Shown here piece after piece: positions 1 through 8,795 of a stretch of DNA of 64,000 nt. The notes below the pieces were generated by a model. It saw nothing but the letters and a program-made list of their open reading frames with translations. It had not been told where the DNA came from and ran no database searches. This DNA is from Falsiroseomonas oleicola (lineage in GTDB: Bacteria > Pseudomonadota > Alphaproteobacteria > Acetobacterales > Acetobacteraceae). Both the position numbers and the translations under genes were made by a program. The stretch lies in assembly GCF_019029495.1 (NCBI RefSeq), contig NZ_JAERQM010000002.1, positions 434,001 to 498,000 of the forward strand, read 5' to 3'. Every line of letters begins with the position of its first letter. Position 1 is the first letter of the stretch.

Positions 1-1
1 G

Positions 2-1723
2 CACGGCGAAATGCCGCCGGCCGAGCAGGACCGCGCGCTGAATCCCTCCGACCGGCGAAAGGTGGTGCTGGCGACCTCCATCGCCGAAACCTCGCTGACG
101 GTGCCGGGGGTGCGGATCGTGGTGGATGGCGGATTCCGCCGCACGCCGCGGCTGGACCCGGCTTCGGGCCTGGCGCGGCTGGCGACGGTGCGGATCAGCC
201 GGGCGGCGGCGGAACAGCGCGCCGGCCGCGCCGGCCGCACCGCGCCGGGGGTGGCGATACGCCTGTGGACGGAGGCGGCGCATCGCGGCATGGCGGTGCA
301 GGACCGGCCCGAGATCCTGGAGGCGGAGCTGTCCGGCCTCGCTTTGGACTGTGCCGCCTGGGGCGCGGCGCCGGCCGATCTCGCCTTCCTCGACCCGCCA
401 CCGGCGGGCGCCCTGGCGGCGGCGCGGGCGCTGCTGCGGGATCTGGATGCGCTGGACGGGGAAGGGCGCATCACCGCCATGGGGCGGGGCATGGCGCGCA
501 TGGGCACGCATCCGCGCCTGGCGCGCATGCTGCTGGCGGCGGTGGATGAGGGGGAGAAGGCGCTGGCCGCCGACCTCGCCGCGCTGCTGGAGGAACGGGA
601 CCCGCTGCGCGGCCGCGACCAGCCGGCCAATATCAACCTGCGGCTGGAACTGCTGCATGGCGGCGACCATGCGGATGCGGATCGCGCGACGGTCCAGCGC
701 ATCCGCCGCGCCGGGGCGCTGCATCGCCGCCGGCTGCGGCTGCATGGCACGGCGCTGCCGGGGGGCGAGGCCGGGCCGCTGCTGGCGGCGGGGTTTCCGG
801 ATCGCATCGCGGCCAAGCGCGGCGGCATGGATGGCGCCTTCCGCCTCGCCTCCGGCCAGGGCGCCCGGCTCGGCGCCACCGACCCTCTGTCCCGCGCGCC
901 GCTGCTGGCCGTGGCGGACCTGGAATTGCTGGGGACGGAGGCGCGCATCCGCATGGCCGCGCCGCTGGACCGCGCCGCGCTGGAGGCGCGCTTCCCGGAA
1001 CGGCTGCGCTGGGTGGAGGGCGCGGCCTTCGACGCCCGCGCCGGCGCCGTGCTGGCCCGCCGCCGGCTGATGTTCGGCCCTCTGGTGCTGGAGGATCACG
1101 CGCTGCCCAGCGCCGACCCCGCCACCATCGCCGCCGCCCTGGCCCAGGGCATCGCGGAGCGCGGCCTGCGCGACCTCGACTGGTCCAATGCCGCGAAGCA
1201 GACCCGCGCCCGCATCGGCTGGATGCGGCGGGCAGAGGGGGAGGCCTGGCCCGACCTGTCGGACGAGGCCCTGGCCGCGACCGCCGCCGACTGGCTGGCG
1301 CCGCATCTGCATGGGCGGACCAAACTGGCGGAGGCCAAGGCGCTCGACATGGTCGCGGTGCTGCGCGGCCTGCTGCCCTGGGACCAGCAGCGGCGGCTGG
1401 ATGCGGCGCTGCCGGCGCGACTCGACCTGCCCGCCGGGCGTTCCGCCGCGATCGACTATGACCGGGACGTGCCGACGCTGGAGGCCCGCGCCCAGCATCT
1501 GTTCGGCCTGGAACGCCTGCCGCCGCTGGCCCAGGGCCAGGTGCCGCTTCAGGTGGCGCTGCTGTCGCCGGCCGGGCGGCCGGTGGCGATCACCGGGGAC
1601 CTCGCCGGCTTCTGGCGCGGCGCCTGGGCCGATGTGCGGCGCGACATGCGCGGCCGCTATCCCCGCCATCCCTGGCCGGAGGAGCCCTGGGCCGCGCAAC
1701 CGCCGCCGCCGCGCGCATCTTGA
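2..1723 (+). CDS. hrpB: ATP-dependent helicase HrpB, 3' part (partial at left edge)
   Basis: C-terminal part of an HrpB-type DEAH RNA helicase. The frame is open to the left edge, so the ATG at 11 is internal (family sequence ..HGEMPPAEQDRAL). Visible are the end of the second RecA domain (SIAETSLTVPGVRIVVDGG, then the arginine-rich motif VI EQRAGRAGR at about residues 60-75), the HA2 helical region (MARMGTHPRLARMLLAA) and the HrpB-specific C-terminal domain (DYDRDVPTLEARAQHLFGL, RYPRHPWPEEPW near the end). Walker A and the DEAH box lie outside the window. Roughly 570 of the usual 800+ residues are present. The stop is TGA at 1721-1723. HrpB's RNA substrate is not settled in most bacteria. 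The family assignment is firm. Confidence 0.93.
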   Translation, partial: HGEMPPAEQDRALNPSDRRKVVLATSIAETSLTVPGVRIVVDGGFRRTPRLDPASGLARLATVRISRAAAEQRAGRAGRTAPGVAIRLWTEAAHRGMAVQDRPEILEAELSGLALDCAAWGAAPADLAFLDPPPAGALAAARALLRDLDALDGEGRITAMGRGMARMGTHPRLARMLLAAVDEGEKALAADLAALLEERDPLRGRDQPANINLRLELLHGGDHADADRATVQRIRRAGALHRRRLRLHGTALPGGEAGPLLAAGFPDRIAAKRGGMDGAFRLASGQGARLGATDPLSRAPLLAVADLELLGTEARIRMAAPLDRAALEARFPERLRWVEGAAFDARAGAVLARRRLMFGPLVLEDHALPSADPATIAAALAQGIAERGLRDLDWSNAAKQTRARIGWMRRAEGEAWPDLSDEALAATAADWLAPHLHGRTKLAEAKALDMVAVLRGLLPWDQQRRLDAALPARLDLPAGRSAAIDYDRDVPTLEARAQHLFGLERLPPLAQGQVPLQVALLSPAGRPVAITGDLAGFWRGAWADVRRDMRGRYPRHPWPEEPWAAQPPPPRAS

Positions 1724-1801
1724 CCGTTTGGCAGTCATGGCGCCCGCTTGATGCAAACCCATATCCCCATCTGCCCCGTGCCCTTTCGCCCCGGAGTCCG
1801 C

Positions 1802-2899
1802 ATGTCCCAAGCATTGTCCCGACAGGGCCTGTCCCGCCGCGCCTTCGCCGGCCTCGCCCTGCTGCCCGTGGTCGGCTGCGCCGCGCCGCCCGCCCAGGCG
1901 CAGCGCGGCGCGCTGCTGGCCCTGCCGGACTTCGCCGACCTGGCGGAGCGGGTGCTGCCGGCGGTGGTCAGCATCTCCGTCACCTCCGAGGCGCGCACCG
2001 AAATCCCGGCGGAACTGCGCGGCACGCCTTTCGAGCGCTATTTCCGCGACCGGCAGCGTGGCCGGGGTCCGCAGGTGATGGGGGCCGGGTCGGGCTTCGT
2101 CATCGATCCCTCCGGCCTGGTGGTCACCAACAACCATGTCATCGGCAATGCCAGCCGGGTGCAGATCACCTTCCAGAACGGCCAGGACTACACCGCCCAG
2201 CTCGTCGGGATGGATGAGCTGACCGACCTCGCCCTGCTGCGGATCGAGGCGCGCGCGGCGCTGCCCGCGGTGGCCTGGGGCAGTTCGGCGGCGCTGCGGG
2301 TCGGCAACTGGGTGCTGGCGGCGGGCAATCCCTTCGGCCTCGGCGGGTCCATCACCTCCGGTATTGTGTCCGCCCGGGGGCGGGAGATCGGCGCCGGACC
2401 CTTCGACGACTTCATCCAGACCGATGCGCCGATCAACCCGGGCAATTCCGGCGGGCCGCTGTTCAACACGGCCGGCGAGGTGATCGGCATCAACACGGCC
2501 ATCTACTCGCCCTCCGGCGCCTCCGCCGGCATCGGCTTCGCGGTGCCCTCCGACCTCGCGCGGGGGGTGATCGACCAGTTGCGCGCCACCGGGCGGGTGG
2601 AGCGCGGCTGGCTGGGCGTTTCGGTGCAGGATGCCGGGGAGCCCGGCGCGGCGCGGGCCGGCGCCGGCGTGCTGGTGGCGGGGGTGGAGCGCGGCAGCCC
2701 GGCCGCCCGCGCGGGGATACGCCAGGGCGACCAGGTGATCGCCATCAATGGCGACCGGGTGGATACCAGCCGCGCCCTGGTGCGCGGCATCGCGGCGGTG
2801 GCGCCGGGGCAGACGGTGCGTCTTTCCGTGCTGCGCAATGGCCGGCCGATGGACCTGCCGGTGCAGGTCGGCCGCCGGCCGCCGCCATCGCAGGGCTGA
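1802..2899 (+). CDS. HtrA/DegP-like periplasmic serine protease with one PDZ domain
   Basis: Trypsin-like S1C protease of the DegP/DegS group, 365 aa from the ATG at 1802, which has GGAG 5 nt upstream; in-frame TTG/ATG starts at 1748/1751 are less likely. The N-terminus has a twin-arginine-like SRRAFAG followed by a hydrophobic run and LPVVGC, so export may be by Tat with either lipid attachment at C26 or cleavage after AQA. The catalytic triad is visible: H112 (TNNHVI), D142 (LTDLAL) and S216 (GNSGGPL). A single PDZ domain follows from GWLGVSV (about 280-360), ending in a short polar tail. With one PDZ it resembles DegS/HhoB more than two-PDZ DegP. It lies 110 bp upstream of a two-component pair that could respond to envelope stress (inference). 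Confidence 0.93.
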   Translation: MSQALSRQGLSRRAFAGLALLPVVGCAAPPAQAQRGALLALPDFADLAERVLPAVVSISVTSEARTEIPAELRGTPFERYFRDRQRGRGPQVMGAGSGFVIDPSGLVVTNNHVIGNASRVQITFQNGQDYTAQLVGMDELTDLALLRIEARAALPAVAWGSSAALRVGNWVLAAGNPFGLGGSITSGIVSARGREIGAGPFDDFIQTDAPINPGNSGGPLFNTAGEVIGINTAIYSPSGASAGIGFAVPSDLARGVIDQLRATGRVERGWLGVSVQDAGEPGAARAGAGVLVAGVERGSPAARAGIRQGDQVIAINGDRVDTSRALVRGIAAVAPGQTVRLSVLRNGRPMDLPVQVGRRPPPSQG

Positions 2900-3010
2900 G
2901 CCGGCCAGGCCCCTTCGCCATCCCGGCATGGCGGCTGCGTTCCCGGCACAGGTGACGCGGCGCCGCTTCCGGCCCTATCCTGGCACCCTGCGCATTTCAC
3001 TGGAACACCC

Positions 3011-3688
3011 ATGCGGATCCTGCTGGTCGAGGACGACGCCGAAGTCGCCCGCTTCGTGAAGAAGGGGCTTCAGGAGGCCGGGCATACGGTCGAGCACGCC
3101 GCGAATGGCCGCGACGGCCTGTTCCTGGCGGCGTCGGAGGGTTTCGACGTGCTGGTGCTGGACCGCATGCTGCCCGGCGGTGTCGACGGGGTGCGGCTGG
3201 TGGAGACCCTGCGCGGCCAGGGCAATCGCAGCCCTGTCCTGTTCCTCTCCGCGCTCACGGCCGTCGATGAACGGGTGAAGGGCCTCAAGGCAGGCGGCGA
3301 TGATTACCTGACAAAACCCTTCGCCTTCGCCGAGCTGCTGGCGCGGGTGGAGGCGCTGGGCCGCCGCCCCTCGGCCGAGGTGCCGACCACGCGGCTGAAG
3401 GTGGCCGACCTGGAGCTCGACCTGTTGTCCCGCACCGTGACGCGTGGCGGGCGCAAGATCGACGTGCAGCCGCGCGAATTCCGCCTGCTGGAGCATCTGA
3501 TGCGCCATGCCGGCCAGGTGGTCACCCGCACCATGCTGCTGGAGAAGGTCTGGGACTACCATTTCGACCCGCAGACCAATGTCATCGACGTGCATGTCAG
3601 CCGGCTGCGGCACAAGCTGGACAAGGGCTTCGACAAGCCGCTGATCCAGACCGTGCGCAATGCCGGCTACATGATCCGCGCCCAATGA
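3011..3688 (+). CDS. OmpR-family response regulator
   Basis: A 225-aa two-component response regulator. The receiver domain has the acidic pocket D8/D9, the phosphoacceptor D51 (LVLDRMLPG) and the conserved lysine K102 (YLTKPF). A winged-helix DNA-binding domain follows (about 125-225; PREFRLLEHLMRHAGQVVTR, then VIDVHVSRLRHKLD and the final NAGYMIR). The domain order and wing sequence are those of the QseB/CusR branch of OmpR regulators. The partner kinase starts 13 bp downstream, so the two are surely co-transcribed. The signal and target genes cannot be read from the sequence; the adjacent HtrA protease is a candidate target. Confidence 0.95.
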   Translation: MRILLVEDDAEVARFVKKGLQEAGHTVEHAANGRDGLFLAASEGFDVLVLDRMLPGGVDGVRLVETLRGQGNRSPVLFLSALTAVDERVKGLKAGGDDYLTKPFAFAELLARVEALGRRPSAEVPTTRLKVADLELDLLSRTVTRGGRKIDVQPREFRLLEHLMRHAGQVVTRTMLLEKVWDYHFDPQTNVIDVHVSRLRHKLDKGFDKPLIQTVRNAGYMIRAQ

Positions 3689-3701
3689 GCAGGCTGGAGG
3701 C

Positions 3702-5162
3702 GTGAGGCGGGGCGCGCCCGCGCTTCCGCCGGTTACGGCCAGCCTGGCGCAACTGCCGCTGATCGGCCTGCTGCGCAGCGCCTCCGGCCGCTTCGCGCTG
3801 CTGTTCACCGCGCTGTTCGCCGCTTCCGCCACGGCCGCCGCCATGGTGTTGTGGTGGAACACCGCCGGCGCGCTGGACCGGCAGACCGATGCCGCGATCC
3901 GCGCCGATGCCACGGCGCTCATGGAGCGCCGGGCCGATGCCGGGCTGATGGCGCTGGTCCCGGCCATCATCGATCGCCTCGCCCTCGATGTGCAGAATGA
4001 GGCGCTGTACCTGCTGCTGGGGCCGGAGAGGCAGATCCTGGCCGGCAACCTCGACACCTGGCCGGCGGAGGCCAATGCCGACCAGCCCTGGATCCGCATG
4101 CCGCTGCTGCGGGACGGCGCCGAGAGCGAGGCGCGGCTGCTGCGCGTGGAACTCGGCGATGGCCATCGCCTGCTGGTCGGCCGCGACGTGGCGGAAAAGC
4201 TGCGGCTGCGGGCGCTGCTGAGCGAGGGGCTGGCCTGGGCCGCCGCCTCCTCCGCCCTGATTGCCGTGCTCGGCGCCTGGATGCTGCGCCGGGCGCTGGA
4301 GGACCGGCTGGCGCCGGTCTATGGCACGGCCGCCGCGATCGGCGGCGGCGACCTGTCGCGCCGCGTGCCGCTGTCGGACCGGCAGGATGAATTCGACCGG
4401 CTCGGCATGACCATGAACGCCATGCTGGACCGCATCGCCCAGTTGATGGAGGGCGTGCGCGGTGTTTCGGACGCCATCGCCCATGACCTGCGCACCCCGA
4501 TCGCCCGCGCCCGCGCCAAGCTGGAGGAATCGCTCGATTCCGCGGCGGATGAGGAAGCGCTGCGGGCGGCGGTGGAACAGGGCATCGCCGACCTCGACGA
4601 TATCGCCCGGGTGTTCAAGGCGGTGCTGCGCATCGCGGAGGTGGAGGCCGGCGCCCGCCGCGCCGCCTTCGCCCCGCTCGACCTGGCGCCGATGCTGGCC
4701 GATGCGGCCGAATTGTATGGCGCGGCGGCGGAGGCGCTGGACCAGGCGCTGACAGCCGAGCTGCCCGAGTCGCTGCCCCTGGTTGGCGATCGCGACCTGC
4801 TGCTTCAGGCGGTGGCCAATCTTCTGGACAATGCGCTGAAGTTCAATCCGGCCGGCGGCCGCGTGCTGATCCAGGCGCAACAGGTGGCGGGGCTGGCGGA
4901 GGTGACGGTGGCGGATGAGGGGCCGGGCCTCTCGCCCGATGATCGCGGCCGGGTCGGCGAGCGCTTCTTCCGCACCGACGCCGCGCGCACCACGCCGGGC
5001 TCCGGCCTCGGCCTGTCGCTGGTCCGCGCCGTGGTGGCGCTGCATGGCGGGGAGGTGGTGCTGGAGGATACCTATCCCGGCGCGACCCCGCCCGGGCTGC
5101 GGGTGACCTTGCGCCTGCCGCTCGGCACGGTGCCGGAGGGCACGGGGTCCACCGCCGCATGA
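3702..5162 (+). CDS. HAMP-domain sensor histidine kinase
   Basis: Inner-membrane sensor kinase, 486 aa, partner of the regulator just upstream. The order is a transmembrane helix (about 31-52), a periplasmic sensor of about 115 residues, a second transmembrane helix (about 176-197), HAMP (about 198-252; AAIGGGDLSRRVPLSDRQDE), HisKA with phospho-acceptor H261 in IAHDLRTPIARARAKLEE, then HATPase_c with N box LLDNALKFNP, G1 DEGPGLS and G2 GSGLGLSLVRAV. The start is uncertain: a GTG at 3702 sits only 1 nt after GGAGG, which is unusually close, but no better in-frame start exists before the first membrane helix. The sensor domain has no recognised ligand motif. Confidence 0.92.
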   Translation: MRRGAPALPPVTASLAQLPLIGLLRSASGRFALLFTALFAASATAAAMVLWWNTAGALDRQTDAAIRADATALMERRADAGLMALVPAIIDRLALDVQNEALYLLLGPERQILAGNLDTWPAEANADQPWIRMPLLRDGAESEARLLRVELGDGHRLLVGRDVAEKLRLRALLSEGLAWAAASSALIAVLGAWMLRRALEDRLAPVYGTAAAIGGGDLSRRVPLSDRQDEFDRLGMTMNAMLDRIAQLMEGVRGVSDAIAHDLRTPIARARAKLEESLDSAADEEALRAAVEQGIADLDDIARVFKAVLRIAEVEAGARRAAFAPLDLAPMLADAAELYGAAAEALDQALTAELPESLPLVGDRDLLLQAVANLLDNALKFNPAGGRVLIQAQQVAGLAEVTVADEGPGLSPDDRGRVGERFFRTDAARTTPGSGLGLSLVRAVVALHGGEVVLEDTYPGATPPGLRVTLRLPLGTVPEGTGSTAA

Positions 5163-5220
5163 CACCGTTTTCATGGCGTTGCCACGCCGCGCTGTGGCGC
5201 GATGCGGCACCATGGCGGGC

Positions 5221-5490
5221 ATGCGCGCCTTCCTTGCCCTGTGGCTTCCGATTCTCCTGGCCGGTTCGGCCGCCGCGCAGTCCGATCAGCCGAAAGCGCC
5301 GCTGCGCGTCACCACCGACAGCGTCGGCTATTGCCGGGCGCTGGCCGCCCGCATGGCCGAATTGGCCCCGCGTGCCGAGGCCGACCGGCGTCTTCTGGCG
5401 GAAGGCCGTCAGCTTTGTGACGATGGCCATCCCCGCGCCGGAATCGCCAAGCTGCGCCGCGCGCTTCGGGGTGCGCAGGCGCCGCGCTGA
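5221..5490 (+). CDS. Small secreted protein of unknown function
   Basis: An 89-aa exported protein. The start at 5221 gives a clean Sec signal peptide (MRAFLALWLPILLAGSAAAQ); in-frame ATGs at 5173 and 5212 would only lengthen the n-region. The mature part is short and helical with two cysteines (VGYCRALAARM and GRQLCDDGHPRAGIAKLRRA) that could form a disulfide in the periplasm. I do not recognise a named family. The last codons (RALRGAQAPR) lie in the first copy of a 29-bp direct repeat whose second copy follows the stop. It sits 58 bp after the histidine kinase on the same strand and may belong to that operon. Confidence 0.6.
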   Translation: MRAFLALWLPILLAGSAAAQSDQPKAPLRVTTDSVGYCRALAARMAELAPRAEADRRLLAEGRQLCDDGHPRAGIAKLRRALRGAQAPR

Positions 5491-5520
5491 AGCGCGCTTC
5501 GGGCGACGCAGGCGCCGCGC
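5459..5520 (+). repeat. 29-bp direct repeat, two copies
   Basis: Two copies of a GC-rich 29-mer at 5459-5487 and 5492-5520, differing at about 3 positions, in direct orientation 33 bp apart. Both begin gcgcgcttcggg and end caggcgccgcgc. The first encodes the end of the small secreted protein; the second fills the gap before the MFS gene. A local duplication is the simplest reading. Confidence 0.7.
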
Positions 5521-5538
5521 CAACGGAGCCGCGCTGGC

Positions 5539-6657
5539 GTGAGCTTCTGGCGCCCTGCCTTGGCCGGTGCCGCCGCGACCCTGGCGGGAATCGGTCTGGC
5601 GCGCTTCGCCTATGTGCCGCTGTTTCCGGCCATGGTGGGGGCGGGCTGGGTGGATGGCGGCGGCGCCGGGCTGCTGGGGGCGGCGAATCTCGCGGGCTAT
5701 GTGGCGGGGGTGCTGGGCGGGCGCGGGCTGGCGCGCGGGCTCGGCGTGCCGCGGGCGCTGGATGCCGGGATGGTGCTGGCGCTGCTCGCCTTCGCCGCCT
5801 GCGCCCTGCCCTGGGGGCTGGCCTGGCTGGTCGCCTGGCGGGCCCTGGCCGGCGTGGCGGGCGGGCTGCTGATGGCGCTGGTGGGGCCGGCCGTGCAGGC
5901 CAGCGTGGCGCCGGAAGCGCGCGGCATGGCCAGCGGCGTGGTGATCGCCGGGGCGGGGGCCGGGGTGGTGGTGGCGGGTCTGCTGGTGCCGGCGCTGCTC
6001 TGGGGCGGGCTGTCCTTCACCTGGGCGGGCCTGGCCGTGGCGGTGCTGCTGCTGTGGCTGGCCGCGCGCCCCGCCTGGCCGAGGCCGCCCGCTTTGCCGG
6101 CGACGGAGGTGGCGCAGGCGGTGCCCCGGGCGCTGCGGCTGCTGCTGGCCTATGGCCTGTCGGGCGCCGGTATGGTGGCGCCGATGGTCTATCTGGCTGA
6201 CCTCGCCGCGCGGGGACGCGGCCTGCCGATCGAGGCGGCCTCCCTGCTCTGGGTGCTGTTCGGATTGGGGGCGGTGGCGGGCACGCTGCTGGGCGGGCGG
6301 ATCGCCGGGCGGATCGGCGGAAGGCGGGCGCTGCCGATCTGGCTCGGGGTGCAGGTGGCCGCGCTGGCGGCGGCGCTGCTGCCCTGGTGGCCCGCCTTGC
6401 TGCTGGCCGCGCCGCTGGGTGGCTTCGCCGGCATCGGCGCCACGGCGGTGACCCTGGCCGCGGCGCGGGAGGTGGCGGGCGCCCAGGCCGGGGTGGTCTG
6501 GGTGCGGGCCACCGCCTGCTATGCGGTGGCCCAGGCGGCGGTGGCCTTCGCCCTCGCCGCGCTGTTCGCCGCGACGGGGGACAGCCATGCGGCGGTGTTT
6601 GGCGCGGGCCTGGTGCTATCGTTGGCCGCGCTGGCGGCCTCGCTGGGGCGGGGCTGA
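5539..6657 (+). CDS. YbfB/YjiJ-family MFS transporter
   Basis: Inner-membrane major facilitator of the YbfB/YjiJ (MFS_4) family, 372 aa, which is normal for this short branch. About 12 hydrophobic helices can be traced. The family's N-terminal signature is present (AGIGLARFAYVPLFPAMV, then LLGAANLAGYVAGVLGGR at about residues 35-55), as are the loop-type glycine/arginine motifs (GGRIAGRIGGRRALPIW). The start is GTG at 5539, directly after the second copy of the direct repeat; no strong Shine-Dalgarno sequence is seen. The substrate is not known for the family. The gene ends 3 bp after the conserved SLGRG tail, facing a minus-strand hydrolase across a structured intergenic element. Confidence 0.9.
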   Translation: MSFWRPALAGAAATLAGIGLARFAYVPLFPAMVGAGWVDGGGAGLLGAANLAGYVAGVLGGRGLARGLGVPRALDAGMVLALLAFAACALPWGLAWLVAWRALAGVAGGLLMALVGPAVQASVAPEARGMASGVVIAGAGAGVVVAGLLVPALLWGGLSFTWAGLAVAVLLLWLAARPAWPRPPALPATEVAQAVPRALRLLLAYGLSGAGMVAPMVYLADLAARGRGLPIEAASLLWVLFGLGAVAGTLLGGRIAGRIGGRRALPIWLGVQVAALAAALLPWWPALLLAAPLGGFAGIGATAVTLAAAREVAGAQAGVVWVRATACYAVAQAAVAFALAALFAATGDSHAAVFGAGLVLSLAALAASLGRG

Positions 6658-6663
6658 GACCCG

Positions 6664-6753
6664 CGGCCCGCATCGCGGGCCGAGCGCCCGAATGGGCGCC
6701 GCGACAGGTGTCGCGAAGCCAAGCGGCCGGAGGCCGCGCCGGCGACTGAGGGC
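6664..6753 (-). repeat. Four-hairpin intergenic element, copy A
   Basis: Structured repeat between convergent genes. On the plus strand four perfect stem-loops lie in a row: 6664-6682 (8 bp, loop ATC), 6684-6699 (6 bp, loop GAAT), 6700-6715 (6 bp, loop AGGT) and 6723-6737 (6 bp, loop GGA). Stems 3 and 4 are separated by the conserved single strand aagccaag, and the tail is gccggcgactgagggc. Copies B (54791-54881) and C (56345-56433) share spacers, loops and tail but have different, still fully paired, stems. All three lie just 3' of a minus-strand stop codon, hence the strand given. Confidence 0.85.
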
Positions 6754-6775
6754 GTTTTCGTCTTGGCGAAAACGC
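6752..6775. terminator. Hairpin between convergent genes
   Basis: A perfect 9-bp stem (gcgttttcg / cgaaaacgc) with a 6-nt loop lies between the MFS gene (+) and the hydrolase (-), 8 bp from the hydrolase stop. It overlaps the tail of hairpin element copy A by 2 bp. There is no clear U-tract on either strand, so it is terminator-like rather than a certain intrinsic terminator. Confidence 0.5.
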
Positions 6776-6782
6776 AGGCCAA

Positions 6783-7706
6783 TCAGCCTGCGATCAGCCG
6801 GTAGCCCGTGCCGGCGCGTTCCACCCGGCCGGTCGCAGGCATGGGGAAGTGGTAGCCGACCACCGGAATCCGGTCCGTCGCCAACTGGTCCAGCAGCCGC
6901 CTGCGGGTCGCCACCGCCATGGTCGGGTCCATGTCGAACACCGGATACCATTCGGGATTCGCCATGAAGAGGGACGGCGTGGTGATGGCGTCGCCGATCA
7001 CCAGCAACTGCGCCCCGCCATCCGCCACCAGGAAGGAGACGTGCCCCGGGGAATGCCCATGGCTGGCGGCCGCGGAAATGCCCGGCGCCACCTGCGCGCC
7101 CGGGGCGAAGGGCGTGATCTTCCCCTGATAGGGCGCGAAGCGGCGCCGGGCATTGGCGAAGCCGGGGCGGCGCGCCGGGGTGGCACGGCTTTCCTCCCCC
7201 GCATCCATCCAGAAGCGCCACTCGCCTTCCGGCACCATGATCCGCGCATTGGGGAAGGCGGCGCTGCCATCGGACGAGATCAGGCCGCCGATATGGTCGC
7301 CGTGGAAATGGGTGTGGGCGATCAGCACCACCTCCGCCGGGTCGAGGCCGGCGGCGCGCATATTGGTCATCAGGGCGGGCGTCGCCCCGGTGCCGACATC
7401 CAGCGCCACCAGCCCGGCGGGGGTGCGGACGAGGGTGACGTTGTAGGGATTCTCCAGCGCATTGCCGGCCTGGCCGGCGGCGCGGAAGGCGCTGGCCACC
7501 TGGGCGGGCTCCGCATTCACCACGAAGCCCTGGGTGGCGTCGGGCCGGGTGGCGGCGCCGTCATTCACCACCGTGGCGCGCAGGGATCCCACCGCGATGT
7601 GGTGGAAGGGCGGATTGGTCGCCCCGCCGCCCTGCGCCCAGGCGGGCAAGGCGGGAGACATGGCGGCGGCGGTGCCGGCGGCCAGCAGGGTGCGGCGGTC
7701 GATCAT
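6783..7706 (-). CDS. Tat-exported MBL-fold metallo-hydrolase (downstream paralogue)
   Basis: Metallo-beta-lactamase-fold hydrolase, 307 aa from the ATG at 7706. The N-terminus MIDRRTLLAAGTAAAMSPAL..AWAQ is a short twin-arginine-type signal, pointing to folded export to the periplasm. The dinuclear metal motif HTHFHGDH is at residues 131-138, the second histidine motif SHGHSPGH near 220, and a metal-bridging aspartate in VIGDAITTP. A C-terminal GYHFPMPATG supplies the last histidine. The upstream gene is a close paralogue ending 13 bp away, so the pair forms an operon. The substrate is unknown; the family includes lactonases and other hydrolases, and nothing visible decides between them. Confidence 0.9.
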   Translation of the reverse strand: MIDRRTLLAAGTAAAMSPALPAWAQGGGATNPPFHHIAVGSLRATVVNDGAATRPDATQGFVVNAEPAQVASAFRAAGQAGNALENPYNVTLVRTPAGLVALDVGTGATPALMTNMRAAGLDPAEVVLIAHTHFHGDHIGGLISSDGSAAFPNARIMVPEGEWRFWMDAGEESRATPARRPGFANARRRFAPYQGKITPFAPGAQVAPGISAAASHGHSPGHVSFLVADGGAQLLVIGDAITTPSLFMANPEWYPVFDMDPTMAVATRRRLLDQLATDRIPVVGYHFPMPATGRVERAGTGYRLIAG

Positions 7707-7719
7707 CGGTGCGCGCTCC

Positions 7720-8697
7720 TCAGCCTGCTGCCGCCCAGTCGGCGGGGACGAAGCGGTAGCCCTCGCCTTCCTTCGCCATGAAGCCGGTGGCGGGGAAGGG
7801 GAAGTGGTAGCCGCTGACGCGGATGCGGTCGGTCGAGACCATGTCGAAGACCCGGCGCCGCGTGGCTTCCGCCGCCGCGCCATCGAAATCGAAGGCCACC
7901 CGGAAGTCCGGACGGCGGGCGAAAAGCTCCGGCCGGTTGGTGAGGTCGGCCAGGAAGATCATCTGATCCTGGCCATCGGCGATGCGGTAGATGGTGTGGC
8001 CCGGCGTATGGCCATGGGCGGCGATGGCGGTCACGCCCGGCATCACCTCCGCATTCCCGGCGATCTGCCGCACCTTGTCCCGATAGGGGGCAAAACGCTG
8101 CGCCACATTCGGGAAGGTGCCGCGCTGGCCCTGCGGGCTGCGGCTTTCATTGCCCGTGTCGGTCCACCAGGCCCATTCCGCCTGGGGCACCACGATCTCC
8201 GCATTCGGGAAGGCGGCGCTGCCATCGGCGTTCAGAAGGCCGTTCACATGGTCGCCGTGGAAGTGGCTGAACACCACGGTGGTGACGCGGGCGGGGTCCA
8301 GCCCGGCGGCGCGCATATTGGCCACCATCAGACCCACCGGGGACCCGGCCGGCTGCGCCCCGTTGCCGGTGTCGAACAGCACCAGGCCGGCTGGCGTTTC
8401 CAGGCAGGTCAGGGTGAAGGGAATGCGGAAGGTGTCGGTCGGCAGGAAGCTTTCCGCCAACACGCGCTGAACCTCGGCCAGCGGGGTCGCCGGAACGAAA
8501 CCCTGCGCCAGCGGGATGGCGCGGCTGCCATCATGCAGCATCACCACCGTCTTCGTGCCGAGCCGGAACCGGAAGAAGCCCGGCGCCTGGACCAGCGGCG
8601 CCGGCGCAGGCGCCTGGGCCAAAGCCGGCATGGCGCGAATCAGCGCCGGGGCGGCCAGCGCCCCCGCGGCGCCCAGCATCAGGTGACGGCGATTCAT
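7720..8697 (-). CDS. Tat-exported MBL-fold metallo-hydrolase (upstream paralogue)
   Basis: A 325-aa metallo-beta-lactamase-fold hydrolase, paralogue of the gene just downstream. The start at 8697 is supported by GGGAGG upstream. A twin-arginine-like signal (MNRRHLMLGAAGALAAPAL..ALAQA) is followed by the domain: SHFHGDH at residues 144-150, AAHGHTPGH near 235, D in IFLADLTNRPE, and GYHFPFPATG near the end. Both copies share motifs such as NMRAAGLDPA and DGSAAFPNA, so they arose by tandem duplication. They keep all metal ligands, so both are probably active, perhaps on different substrates. Confidence 0.9.
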   Translation of the reverse strand: MNRRHLMLGAAGALAAPALIRAMPALAQAPAPAPLVQAPGFFRFRLGTKTVVMLHDGSRAIPLAQGFVPATPLAEVQRVLAESFLPTDTFRIPFTLTCLETPAGLVLFDTGNGAQPAGSPVGLMVANMRAAGLDPARVTTVVFSHFHGDHVNGLLNADGSAAFPNAEIVVPQAEWAWWTDTGNESRSPQGQRGTFPNVAQRFAPYRDKVRQIAGNAEVMPGVTAIAAHGHTPGHTIYRIADGQDQMIFLADLTNRPELFARRPDFRVAFDFDGAAAEATRRRVFDMVSTDRIRVSGYHFPFPATGFMAKEGEGYRFVPADWAAAG

Positions 8698-8795
8698 GTG
8701 GAGGCCTCCCGCATTCGCAACCTGCGGTCAGTTTGGATGCCGGCCCCCGGTTGCAAGGCCTGCAGGCCGCGCCGCGCAACGATCTTTCGCGAGCC

